Below, piece after piece: positions 9,701-20,700 of a stretch of DNA of 64,000 nt; the stretch's first letter is position 1; every line of letters starts with the position of its first letter. The notes below the pieces were generated by a model. The model worked only from the letters and a program-made list of their open reading frames with translations. It was not told where the DNA came from and did not search any database. The position numbers and the translations under genes were made by a program. Where the stretch lies: assembly GCA_964019425.1 (NCBI GenBank), contig OZ025841.1, positions 186,001-250,000 on the forward strand, given 5' to 3'. The stretch is from Flectonema sp. DT1601. Lineage: Eukaryota > Euglenozoa > Diplonemea > Diplonemida > Diplonemidae.

Positions 9701-12034
9701 TCACGCAGATGTGTCTAATCGCGGAGATGTTGCGGGAGATAAAAAAAACTGATTACCAAGTAATTGGTTGAAATCAGCTGAAGGTAACATGCCAGCATCC
9801 TCACACCTAGCCGCAAGTGCGACTAAATGTTTGTGTTGTTCTCTAACAATAGATTTCAATGAAGATTCTTCTTCTTCACAATTTCCCTCATATAAGTTAT
9901 GCAACGTAGCAATCTGACTAACTGGAGGAGCATTAAAAACTCCTTGGAGCTGAGGAACTGACAGAGAGCTATCCGGGGAGGGGGTTGGGTCTGAATAAGA
10001 CCAGCTCTTCTTATGATGAGGTGAGTTTAAAAAAGCATAACATTCATTTATGCAATAATGTTGTTGAAGGGCGAGTGTTTTAAATTGGACTATTTTACTT
10101 TGTTCATTCACAATAGTACTTTCTGCGTAATGTTCTGTTTGTGGTAATTCAGTGTCGCGATCTATTGCCTCTGGAGATTGTCTCAGCCTTGATGGGACAA
10201 CAATAGAATGTTGAAATGATGGAGATGTACATATCAGTCGATCAGGTCCTCCTAACCGAGGGAGTGTCAGTGGCGGAGTTTGCGACATAGAAACAGTTGA
10301 ATACTTCGTGACAGGAGGTGTCACCGGAGCATACCCACCAGCAGTACCAGAAGGGGACATACTTCTACTTTCCCTTGGAGGAGAGTGAATAGCCCTTGGT
10401 GATACAGACCGTTGCGGACTCCTATAAAGCATTGATCTTGGAGATAGCGATCCACCCCTTTCTGAAAAAACTTCTTCTTGTGATTGTCTTGCCAATGCTA
10501 ACCCGTATTCCAACGATTTTCGTTGGTCTCTCTTTCGTCTTTCTGAAAGAACTGCATTGACCTTCTCATCAACTTCCTGCTCTGGTGGTGGTGGATCAGA
10601 AGATTTGTGTTCTAATATGCGAGCTGTGTTGAAGTTGTTACTTATCTCTGCAGTGCGTTGGGTGATTTCGAAATCTTCTTCGCGTTGAATTTGTAGTCGC
10701 TCAGTTTCTTCATTTTGAATCTCACGAACCTGCTGCCGAACAATCATTACGTCATTCATGATTCCCTTGCGCTCTAAGTAATGTTCTAATTGAATTACTT
10801 TTAGTTGTCTTTTATCAATTTCTGCCTCAACTTCTTTTAAAGATTCAACCTTCTGAAGTTCTGACTGAAGTGTTGCTTCACGTTGTCTAAGTTGTTCCTG
10901 CTTGAGTAGGTCGGCTTCTTCTTGTGCGCGCCTTTCTGATTCCAGCTGGTCCAGTTGCTCGCGTTTTCTTTCGAGTTCAGCCTGACGAGCTTGTTGTTTT
11001 TCTTCTGCGGCTTGTTGTTGTTCTTCTGCGGATCTGCTTAAGGCAGTTAACTCAGCACGTGCATTTTCGGTTTCGTGTTCTCTTCGTTGTAATTCCTGGA
11101 GTCTATCTCTTTGAGACATCTCTTCTAAAGCTATTTGTTGTTCCCTCTGTAAGAGTTCTTCTTGTTTGGCTGCTAATTCACTGCCGTCGTTTTGGTTTTC
11201 ACCTTGCTGCTGTTCAAGACCCTCCAACTGCTGTTCTTTTTGCTGTAACTTGCGCTCTCTCTCTTCTAGTTTTAAGATCACCTGGTTCTGTTCATCGCGC
11301 TGTTGATCTAATTCTTGTTTCAGTTGAGTTTGTGCAGCTACTCTGACAGCCTCAACTTGTTTTATTTCATCGTTGGTTATCTTCAACTGTTCTTCTTCTC
11401 TTCGAGTAACTTCAGCCTCAATAGCTTCAGGTGGTTCGGTTGCGGAATCATCCATAGTCGCGACTAACTTTTCAAGTGCCTTTTTGCGTTTTGCAGTCTT
11501 AGTACCCTTCGTTGCTGGAGTTGGTAGTGGAGCAGGTAGTGGAACAGGAATTTTTGATTGCAAATTCAGACAACACAACACCCAATGACCGAAGTATCTG
11601 ATTGGAGAATCCTTTGGAACTTCATACGGAGGAGGATGTTGTTGTGCTAATGACAAAGAGTGAATAGAAGGATCATAACTTTCTAGTAGTAAGAGTGTCT
11701 TCTTACTCGATGAGAAGTTTGCAACCGTCGCAGGCCACGAATTGCAAGCCAACGACAGTATCGTACAGACATTTGTTGCCGTTGATGTTATGTAGTCAGA
11801 TGCAGCATTACTTTTCACTTTTTTGTGTTGAGAAATTTGCATCCAATCGCTGCCTTTTAAATTCGCAATCTTATCTACGATGTTAGCCAGACCACTTTTG
11901 TCAGTTTTAACCGATTTGAAACTCATTGAAGTTACTGAGGCGGACATCGAACTCGATACTGAATTAACAGCAGATGACTTTTTCTTAAGGGTTTTCTTCC
12001 CTCCCGCCTTCTTCACGGCATTTGTGTCTACCAT
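9701..12034 (-). CDS. Coiled-coil protein with basic N-terminus and Ser-Pro-rich region
   Basis: A 777-aa protein not recognised beyond its composition. The first 45 residues are Lys/Ser-rich (VKKAGGKKTLKKKSS). A compact region follows, with a possible globular segment at about 75-165 (NVCTILSLACNSWP ... GHWVLCCLNLQSK). Long coiled coil at about 190-470 is unusually rich in Q, E and R (many EQQ/REQ). The segment at about 505-620 is Ser-Pro-rich (SPRSMLYRSPQRSVSPRAIHSPP). It has no membrane segment. A cytoskeletal or flagellar scaffold role is inferred only from composition. The ATG lies 2 nt after an acceptor (TTTTTCAACAG, AG at 12037-12038), so the start is well supported. The stop codon TGA is embedded in a GTGAGT donor-like sequence, which raises the possibility that the frame continues into the next ORF. 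Confidence 0.72.
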   Translation of the reverse strand: MVDTNAVKKAGGKKTLKKKSSAVNSVSSSMSASVTSMSFKSVKTDKSGLANIVDKIANLKGSDWMQISQHKKVKSNAASDYITSTATNVCTILSLACNSWPATVANFSSSKKTLLLLESYDPSIHSLSLAQQHPPPYEVPKDSPIRYFGHWVLCCLNLQSKIPVPLPAPLPTPATKGTKTAKRKKALEKLVATMDDSATEPPEAIEAEVTRREEEQLKITNDEIKQVEAVRVAAQTQLKQELDQQRDEQNQVILKLEERERKLQQKEQQLEGLEQQQGENQNDGSELAAKQEELLQREQQIALEEMSQRDRLQELQRREHETENARAELTALSRSAEEQQQAAEEKQQARQAELERKREQLDQLESERRAQEEADLLKQEQLRQREATLQSELQKVESLKEVEAEIDKRQLKVIQLEHYLERKGIMNDVMIVRQQVREIQNEETERLQIQREEDFEITQRTAEISNNFNTARILEHKSSDPPPPEQEVDEKVNAVLSERRKRDQRKSLEYGLALARQSQEEVFSERGGSLSPRSMLYRSPQRSVSPRAIHSPPRESRSMSPSGTAGGYAPVTPPVTKYSTVSMSQTPPLTLPRLGGPDRLICTSPSFQHSIVVPSRLRQSPEAIDRDTELPQTEHYAESTIVNEQSKIVQFKTLALQQHYCINECYAFLNSPHHKKSWSYSDPTPSPDSSLSVPQLQGVFNAPPVSQIATLHNLYEGNCEEEESSLKSIVREQHKHLVALAARCEDAGMLPSADFNQLLGNQFFLSPATSPRLDTSA

Positions 12035-12036
12035 CT

Positions 12037-12060
12037 CTGTTGAAAAATATAAAATGATAT
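12037..12060 (-). promoter_or_regulatory. Predicted trans-splice acceptor
   Basis: On the minus strand ATTTTATATTTTTCAACAG ends 2 nt before the ATG of the coiled-coil gene. It is a pyrimidine-rich acceptor with the local AACAG consensus. Confidence 0.55.
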
Positions 12061-13228
12061 TTCAACGACAATAAAAATGACGTGTAAGACAAAAGCAAGC
12101 AAGGCAAATCATAATAGAAAACCTTTTTTCTTTCTTTTTTTTTTTTTTTTTATTTGGTACGAATCAACAAAATTAAAATTTTCGTGTAAATGGAAAATGT
12201 TTTCGACAGAAAAAAACCACAATGAAAATATTACTTTTTTTTTTTTTTTTTTTCCCCCTTTCTACAACACACATTTAGTACACGCACCACAAGAATAAAG
12301 AGAATTGCACGAGTCACAATGACGTGAATCGAAAGCAGAGGGAAATCAAACCTCCCTTTCAATGCTATTCGACAAGAGGAGGGAATAGTGACCAAAGAAA
12401 TAAGAGAGAGAGAGAGCACATTAGACGTAACATAAATAAAAAAAATATTAAAAAAAAAGATTTTTTTTTTTCCCCGAACTAATTTTCGTTGCGTACTTGC
12501 TACGCAAAGAAACAAACATGATTATTATCTCAGCTAGGTTCTACAAGGTAAAAGCTCTAAGGAAAAAAAAGAGACTACGGCAGGAAATCTTGTTTATATA
12601 ACTTGCAACAGAAGAAAACAATAGTTAAACAACAAGTAAGTGTACGGAAGACTGATTGAAGAGAGCAAAGAAGAAGATTTAGTTTAAATAAATATTTAAA
12701 AAAAAAAAAGAAATTTAAGAAAGAACAAAAAGAGAAAAAAAAAAAAAAAAAAGAGAGAGAGGGAAATCTTTTTAACCCATCCTTTAATACATAGTTTTTC
12801 TGGTTATAGGTTTTGTTGAGTGTTGGAAAAAAAAAAACATATGTTTTTTTAATTTATTATTGTAAGGTACCACCCAGCACAGAACATGATCTCCACACTC
12901 CCGTTCTTGATTAAGCACGAGAAGAAAAAAAAAAGAAAGGAATGGTGTTTAACAAAATTACAGAGCTAAACTCTAAGGAGGTTTTTTTGACACGTTATGT
13001 TTTTAATATCAACCGACAGACACCTAATTCTCAAGGTAGACACGGATAATGCGAGAAAGAAAGAAAAAAAATAAATAAAAACACTAACTTATTATAAGCA
13101 AGAGGGGGGGAAATAAAGAGCTTCAATTTAGTGAGCGGGGAAACTGACCGCAATCTTTTTGCGAACAGTTTAAACAACGTATTTACTGATAGGTTTTTTT
13201 TTTTTTTTTTTTTCTTGTTAGTTCTGCG

Positions 13229-13252
13229 GACGAGCATACGATATAGCTCGTC
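13229..13252. ncRNA. Stem-loop, 7-bp perfect stem
   Basis: GACGAGC pairs with GCTCGTC around a ten-base loop. It stands directly beside a T17 run. It may be part of a small RNA or a UTR element; no family is recognised. Confidence 0.25.
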
Positions 13253-13538
13253 TAACAAAAATTAAAAAATGGATCAGGTGAGCAGGGGATTTGAGGTGAA
13301 GGTGGGCCCAACGATCCCTTTTCCACTTTTATCTCTTTATATCCCTCTCACAAAGGGTTTTTTTTTTTTTTTTTTTTGGGACGTAACTGATAATGAACTA
13401 AACCTGAACAGGCTGGAAAAAAAAAAAAAAAAAAAGACAAGACAAGAAAAATAATGTAACGTAAAGGAAATCCTAAGATGGCGGTACCATTACACACCGT
13501 AAAAACGTTGAAATTAATGATACGCATAACGCCTCGCT

Positions 13539-13776
13539 ACTAGACCACAAGTCTAGTTGAATATGTCAACAGTTCTTTTCAACTGACAGTCTTAATACCA
13601 GCTAAAAAAAAGGCTTAGGGCATGAATAAAAAAAACGTCGGCTTTAAACTCACAAAGGAGACTACTTCACCAAACGGCGGTAGGTACTACCCTTGTGCGT
13701 AAACCGCTTGACTTGCCAGAGGCAAGTACGTTACGTGGTCCTCTTTGTGTCTTAGGATCACAATTCTGTTTCAGAA
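13539..13776. ncRNA. Cluster of perfect hairpins, candidate structured RNA
   Basis: Within 240 bases of non-homopolymer spacer there are four perfect short hairpins: ACTAGAC/GTCTAGT at 13539-13557, GGTAG/CTACC at 13679-13691, ACTTGCC/GGCAAGT at 13711-13727, and TTCTG/CAGAA at 13764-13776. The middle two are enclosed by a longer-range CACAAAG/CTTTGTG pairing (13651-13657 with 13743-13749). This nested arrangement suggests a folded RNA. No known RNA (tRNA, U snRNA, SRP, RNase P) is recognised by eye. It lies just downstream of the U-box gene, so it could also be that gene's 3' UTR. Confidence 0.4.
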
Positions 13777-13868
13777 CTGCTGCATACCTACAGCTTTGTA
13801 ATCCTATTTATGTCTTAACCAATATGATATGAATAAGTCTAGACAGTACCAGTAGTTGCTCTGCTGAA

Positions 13869-14492
13869 CTATAGAGAAGCGCTGTGCCGTTCTCGCCATT
13901 CTAGTATTTCTTCACGAAGAGATCTGTTCGGGTAAAGCGATGACTCCGTTATAGTTTCCCTTGTCAGAGGACAGGCTTTATGACCAGAGCGAATCCATTC
14001 CAAAATAGCCTTACGCTCATAGTTAACTCCATTTTTTGACATCACTGGATCTGACATAACTGATATCGTGATAGGACAAAGAAATCGAGGAGGAGGATCA
14101 GACCGTTTTGACGTTGAAGGTTTTGAATCGGATTTTCTTTTTCGATGGCTACTCGGAGGACTACAATCGTCATCATTTCGTAAACTGTTAGGACGTTCAT
14201 TACAAACAACGACAACTGGATTGTTATTATTCACCACCAAGGGTATATTATCCCCAAGCTGTCCTTGAGACTTTAGTACTTTACCACAACACGTTAATTT
14301 AACGTTTTCACAGGGTAGGCCCGTTTTTTCGGCAACAACGCTTTTCAATTGTCCAGTATTCCAACTCTTTTCGCAGTTTACCACGAAATTCTTTCGTTCC
14401 CAATGAATATTCACGCTCATACACCTTTTATCATCGGTATTTCGGGATCGTCGGTCGCTGACTACGCCTCCCGTTACAGCCGCACAACCCAT
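13869..14492 (-). CDS. Ubiquitin-like/U-box E3 ligase-type protein
   Basis: A 207-aa protein with two recognisable parts. Residues about 24-95 look like a ubiquitin-like domain (VNIHWERKNFVVNCEKSW then SVVAEKTGLPCENVKLTCCGKVL). Residues about 133-202 form a U-box (PPRFLCPITISVMSDPVM, YERKAILEWIRSG, ACPLTRETI, SLREEILEW). U-boxes recruit E2 enzymes, so a role as a small E3 or E4 factor is likely. A basic, serine-rich linker (HRKRKSDSKPSTSKRSD) joins the two and could act as a nuclear localisation signal. The protein begins MGCAAV, so N-terminal lipidation is conceivable but weakly supported. The 5' acceptor is probably the TTTTAATAG at 14547-14548. The E2 gene in the same array is a possible functional partner, but proximity alone shows nothing. 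Confidence 0.82.
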   Translation of the reverse strand: MGCAAVTGGVVSDRRSRNTDDKRCMSVNIHWERKNFVVNCEKSWNTGQLKSVVAEKTGLPCENVKLTCCGKVLKSQGQLGDNIPLVVNNNNPVVVVCNERPNSLRNDDDCSPPSSHRKRKSDSKPSTSKRSDPPPRFLCPITISVMSDPVMSKNGVNYERKAILEWIRSGHKACPLTRETITESSLYPNRSLREEILEWRERHSASL

Positions 14493-14578
14493 TATTTTTT
14501 TGTTATATTTATTTCTTTTTTGAGGTTCTTTTTTTTTTTTTTTGTCCTATTAAAATATTCCAAGTAAAAATAACCGTA

Positions 14579-14580
14579 CA

Positions 14581-14612
<32 letters not shown>

Positions 14613-14613
14613 C
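14579..14613. repeat. (AAC)n microsatellite
   Basis: A CAA/AAC trinucleotide run of about 11 units in the leader region of the U-box gene. It is a simple repeat. Confidence 0.9.
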
Positions 14614-14747
14614 ACCGAAATATAGAATTATTCGTATTGTTTAGAATAACAGAACAGTGCAATAACTTAAAAAAAAAAAAAAAAAAAAAAAGGAAAAGGC
14701 TGGCATTTAAAATAAGATTTGTGTAAATAAAGTTAAAAAAAAAAGGA

Positions 14748-17700
14748 TTAAAAAGTATCATAAGGCCAGTCACCAGGCCTTCTGTGATATTTGCACATTT
14801 CGGTTCCTGCTGTTTTGGCAACGCTTTTATTGCTGAATAGGATTGTGACGGCATCTGCGAATTTGATTACCATATTACCGTTTGAATCTTCAACTGACTG
14901 TACCACTGCTTCCTGTCCAACATAATCAGTCATAAAGCTCAGCCACGTACCTGAATTTGATTCAACATAACGAATGAACTCAACATCATTATGAACAATA
15001 ACTGTATCACTGACCTTAAATCTTGTATTAGACGATTGCGTTAGAGAGTCTTGTCTATAGCTGTATGAACATCCACATATATAAGCTCTTTGGCATTCAA
15101 GAGATGCGCAATCACATGGTTTGTTTCTGCATTCTAAAGAGCCATCACACGGATGTGTTTTTCTCAATTTAATAACAGGAATGCTGTGAGCTCCGATTAC
15201 CACTCCATGTCTCGGATTTGATATATTAGCGTCTCTTAGTGACTGATGCATGTATCCCCAGGATAATGTCTCACTTCGACTTGTTCTGTATCCTGGGACA
15301 CTTGTAAAGTCAACCACTACATAAGGAGGGTACGACGATAAATCAATACTAGAGTCAGGTAGAATCGATGCCTTCAGAGACTCAAAACCATTACTCTCTG
15401 AACTACTACTTACAGAACTGACAACAGAATTTCTGATCACATCAGTTGTTAAGTCCATTAGCGCACCGCGGAAAAAAAGAACGTAGGTCAGAACCGATCT
15501 TGGTGGATGTCGAGAATTCTTTTTAATTTCATCAGTGCCAGTTTCAATGAAATGAGGACCGTTCGCCTCAAAATTTAAAGCGTTAAGTGTGTAATCTGGG
15601 ATTTCGTATCGCAGTTTAGTAGCGGAAACGACCGAGACCTTTAGAAAGAATCTCCAATCCCAGTTAGAAATAGCTTCAGGTTCCTCTCTGGGATCGTCTA
15701 GTGTTACATTAAAAAACCTTTTTCGTATTAGTTTGCAACCCTTAGTGCTGTTAAGGCTGGGAACGACAACACCTGTACACCATACTAATGAGCAACACTT
15801 CTCAATGCAATGATCGTAAGATAAAAGTGGTCGATCCAGAGCTGTGAGACGATGCTCTGTAAAATCACCAGAAGCGTTATAACCCAAATAAGATGAACAT
15901 TTGTCTACTTCTTTAATGAGAGCTGGTGAATTAAACGTCAGTAGTGGGATTTCAATTTCTGAAACCGTCCACACCTCAACAGCATCAAACCAAGATGTGG
16001 ATTGCAAGTTTGATTTTATTAATCTAATTACAGTCAAGTCATTATTCCACATTACTGGAATAACACCAGAGCCTATTCCCTGAGGAGGATCTGTTGTGGA
16101 GAAGGGAGGGGAATTTACTCCTGATAAATACCAATGAACTGCAGTAATGATATTCGGATTCCCATCATCTCGTGAAAAGAAAACAGACAAACAGAACCAG
16201 GTGAGATTGCGAACACCTCCAGCAACCTGCTCACCCGCAGTAAAACCGTACAGTCCACTTGTTCTAAAAGAAATGTCCGATTCATGTGATATTCCCGTTG
16301 ATGACGTAAAAGCGTTTCCTGATATTTGAAATACCCACGAGTCTGAAGAGTATGCATCAGATGTACGCCCCCAAACTGATAGTTTCGACACCCGAATAGG
16401 TTGATTTATTATATTTTCTACTATCGTTTCATCACAGGAACCTCCTGAGAAAGCAATCGATGATTCCCCTTCTACTTTATTGTGTGTGTCGGTTGTTATT
16501 CTACAGTGTTTTCCTGTATTATTCACTGCAAAACCAGAGAAACTTGACTCACCTTCTGAGCATAACGCTAAACCAATTCTCATGGCAATGTTATAATGCC
16601 AAGTCTGTGCGATCACTCTGATGTAACGAGCTAACAGGAGATTCTTGAAGTGGTTTTGAACTTTTGTGTTGTAGTCGTAGTTTCCTTGGAATATTCTTCC
16701 GTCTTCTATTTCCGACCAAGACAATCCGTCTAGGGAATAATTAACTTTATAAGAAGTCACCCACTGACTAAGAGAAACATCAACGTACTCATTACCTCTC
16801 GTGATCACACCTGATATTAATCGATTACTTCCGATGTCTAGTTGGTGGTATTCACCAGCAGTGTCAGTTAGAGCTCTCCAGCATCTTATCGAATCGAGTC
16901 TTCCTTTTATAAACTCATCAGTTGCAGTGCTGTAGACAGAACTCCATGTTCGGCTGCTGTCTGGTGGATTGCCTTCTATGATGTTGGGGCAATCACCTAA
17001 GTCTTCTTCGAAACCTTCAAAGATAGAAAGATAACTCGTCTCTAAGTCAACATCTAATGTTTTGGAAGCACATATCAAATATGGTTCGAAGAACATGTCG
17101 GAATCTGTTTGTGATTTTTTTTTTTTTTTTTTTTTGATACTAAAAAAGAATTGGCTTTAACTTCAACTATACAGAAAATAATGATATAACACTGTGACTT
17201 TTTGTTTGTGCACGAAACCGTGAACCGACTTAAAATGATAAAGCTAAAGGAGGTTTACGTGTGCTGCCAACATTCTTTTTCGTTCTTACAATACTTGTTA
17301 AATGCAAAAAAAAAAAAAAAAAAAATTACTTACCAAATAACACATCAAACTGAGAGCCATGCAACTGAACCAGCTCATGGCTTGTAAATAATTTAACAGC
17401 AATCTGTTGTGTTGTCGGGATACCATCAACGTAAACTGAGTATTTGTTTGTACTAATGCTACTTTGAGGTACGAAAGACCAACCTGCATGTGTAAGCCAC
17501 GGAAGTGATACCTTTTGATTAAATAATAATTTAATATACAACTGTTCGGTGGTGTTGAATTCCATGAGAAGTTGACTACTGGGGAAACCGGCATCAAGAC
17601 GAGAAAATCTGATTGTGAAATCATCTGAACAAGTACCATAATTGGTAATATTCCCGTGAGGGAGTTGGGTATCTTGATTCGTGTTCGCATATTTAATTTC

Positions 17701-20700
17701 ATTTCCAGTTTTAACAGCAGTATGACTATTGATCATAACATCTCGAAATACAACATTATCTCCAACAGATTTCGGTAGTAACATTCTAGTTTCAGTTGTG
17801 TTTGTTGAATCTGACAGCTTTCCTCCAAGCAAAATATCATGGTGAAACCAGTCAATTCCCTTGCAATACCAATCTTGATCATCACATAGTGATATGGTAT
17901 ATTTTACACTTTGATGTTCATACAGACTGACACACGCATACAAAGCAACTTCCGCATTTGATAAAGTAGTATTAACACCAGTGGTATCATGGGACAACGT
18001 GATAACCTTTCCTTTCCTTGTTATCGTGTAGCTGTTCTGTGTCGCAGAAGAATCACATGAGTCTGTGGTAACAGATCCAGAGGTTCCTATTGAAGTTCCC
18101 TTCATGTAGATAGTGTTGTCTCGTAATGACCAAGTATACATTGATCCAGGAACTGTTGTTGTACTGTTCTCATATTGTGTTGTATTAAAATACCTCGACA
18201 GCTCATCAAGAGAAGTCACTTTTTGACGATCTGCATCAACGAGTGAAATACGAACATCTTTCGTACAGGAATCAATTATGATGGTGATTTCCTGTTTATT
18301 TTTTATTTCTTTTGTGGCTGAAGAGATTGACATCACAATAATAGTATTTCAAACAAACATACCTTAAAGGGTTCAACAGAGCAAGCTGTCTCAGACCAGT
18401 CACTTCCCTTTCCAAATAATCGAGTTAACATTGGTTCTGTATTGTAAGCCTCAACAGTTAGAAACGTACTGTCCCAGTTAGGTGACAGTGAAGTAGGTGA
18501 CGTGAAAACCTCAATTTCTGATAGTGTGAACTCATAACCAGATGAAATGATATAAACATAACGACCCATAAGCTGACACGGAACATCAAAATACCAGATT
18601 GAAGAATTACTTGAGACAGTGTTGTTGAAACATTCAACAGACGAAAGCTCTTCACTGTTTTCAGTGTCATCACTATAAAATGAATATGGTCCTTCAGAAC
18701 TGTCATGAACTAGAATTGTACGGGTAGCAGAGATGAATTTCATTCTTTGATTATAATCTGCGTAGTATCGAATGTGATCAACGGCTTCTCTTTGTAACAA
18801 ATCGAGTTTGAAATAAGGTTCTGAATACTTAGAATCTTCACTACGAACAGTACACACATCCCCGTTTAAACTTCCATCGATACAACTTTGTAAATTTAAA
18901 TACTCAATTTCAGAGCTGTTTGAGAATCCAACACCTCTCTCAACGACACCCCATTCTGAATCCGTAACAACTCCACCACAAATCCCCAAAGTATAGTTTG
19001 AATTTCCAACAATCGCTAAATTTAAATTTGGATACTCACTCACGACCCTACTTTCACTAATAAGTTGAATATAAATTCTCGAAGCATCGAGCAGGCAGTC
19101 CAACTGTGACTCACAGTATGATCCTGATAGAGATACGGATAGCTGTATATGTGATATAACAGTCTTTTTAGGAAGAGTAACCTGAACATACTCTGCAATT
19201 GAATCTGTTGCAGTTTGATGAAAAGTTGAATAGTCATTATCAATAATAAAAGAAACAGAGCTCGAATTAAGACTAGATGAGGCGGTGACAGTACTCAGAG
19301 ATGAAATATCCAACTGAGTCATCGCATCGAAGATATGAATTTCAGATAATCGAAGAAATCCAGAAGCAGATCGAATAATAATTTTATGAATTGGAGAACA
19401 TTGCTGTTCAACAACATGTTCTGATGATCCAGTAGTAATACTGACATCTTGCAGCATTGCGAAATGACCGTTAGATGTGGAGTCAATAATCTCTAAGACG
19501 AAACACCCCTTCATAGATAGCGACCACTCAACTAAATCTTTGTAATACGGATTGGGTACCTGAGGATTCCACTTATTCCTCATGTGGTACTTAACATACT
19601 GATCGTTGTCTACATTTCGTAAACCAACACCTAGGAAACCAATATCACCAGGCTTTGAGTATTGGTCATTTCCAGTCCCTCCACCAAGACGAAAAGACAC
19701 TTCTGTTGGGTTACAAAAGCTTGGAGATGAAACCCTAACATCCTTCTGTATATATAAATAATCAGTGCTTGTTGCGTAATTTCCAATACCCTCATCTGTT
19801 GGTGAATATAATAACTCCATAGCTGGATTTGGTGATCTTATCGTCCATTTCGCCAAACCAGAATGCGATGCCCATTTATACAACACCGTCCGAGATGCGT
19901 AAGATACAAGTGAAGCTGTTTGGTTGACAGCATCATTACTGCACTTTTCAAGAACTAAATAAAAATTACTCGTATCTGTGGATGCAGCAGTTGGAAACTC
20001 AATACACAGTGATTGATCATTGAAAGGTTTTATGTTATTACCAGAGAGATCCCATTGAAGAACGCTTTGCTCATCACACCAAACAACAGTAATATAAGAA
20101 CCTTGTTGGATAGTTGACACCGAAAGACACAGAGAAGGGTTGTATGTTAATCTTACTAGTCTATCTGAGACGGTATTAAAAAACATCTTTCTATAACTCG
20201 GATGGGTAATTCCTGTTTCACAGGAAGCACCAATAAGAGCTGAGCCATTTATTGGTGGATCTGACAACACTTGAGCACAAACACTAGCAGTTTGCATTGA
20301 GAAAATAGGATGATTTTGAACACCTTCAACCACTTCATACATCGTTCCATTATACGTCAACTCAGTCGTGTTATGAACAGAACAGTCACTATACAAACTG
20401 CATTCTGTACTGAAGCTATTATGAGCAAAGAATGCACATCCAGGTACAGAACCACACAACGCACCACAGTCTAAATATATACTTTCGGTTAGTAGAGTTG
20501 CCTGTTCAATGAGATATCTGTCTGCACATCTTATTCTGTTTGGTAGGTTTTCAGTCAAAAAAAGTGGTTTAAAAACAGCCATGTGATACGTTGAAACAGA
20601 CGCAGTAATACTACCAACAGGTGTGTAGTGAGAATCAACTGATTGGCACTTGAATGTTATAGAGTTGTCGATTTCAATTATTTGAAGCGAACCTTGTCTT

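Larger units (their letters stand above)
12039..13868. other. 1.8-kb spacer with homopolymers and hairpins
   Basis: No protein gene is visible. The right part (13440-13868) has a more balanced composition and a set of perfect short hairpins, described separately. The left part is a mosaic of A and T runs (for example 12236-12252, 12738-12755, 13196-13213, 13359-13377, 13418-13435). Another perfect stem (GACGAGC with GCTCGTC, 10-nt loop) lies at 13229-13252. Confidence 0.5.

Noticed and set aside
18292-18317. Alternative acceptor CTCTTCAG for intron 1 of the lectin-like gene
   Set aside because: Using it would put the donor phase out of frame and give an early stop; the AAACAG 26 nt later keeps frame.
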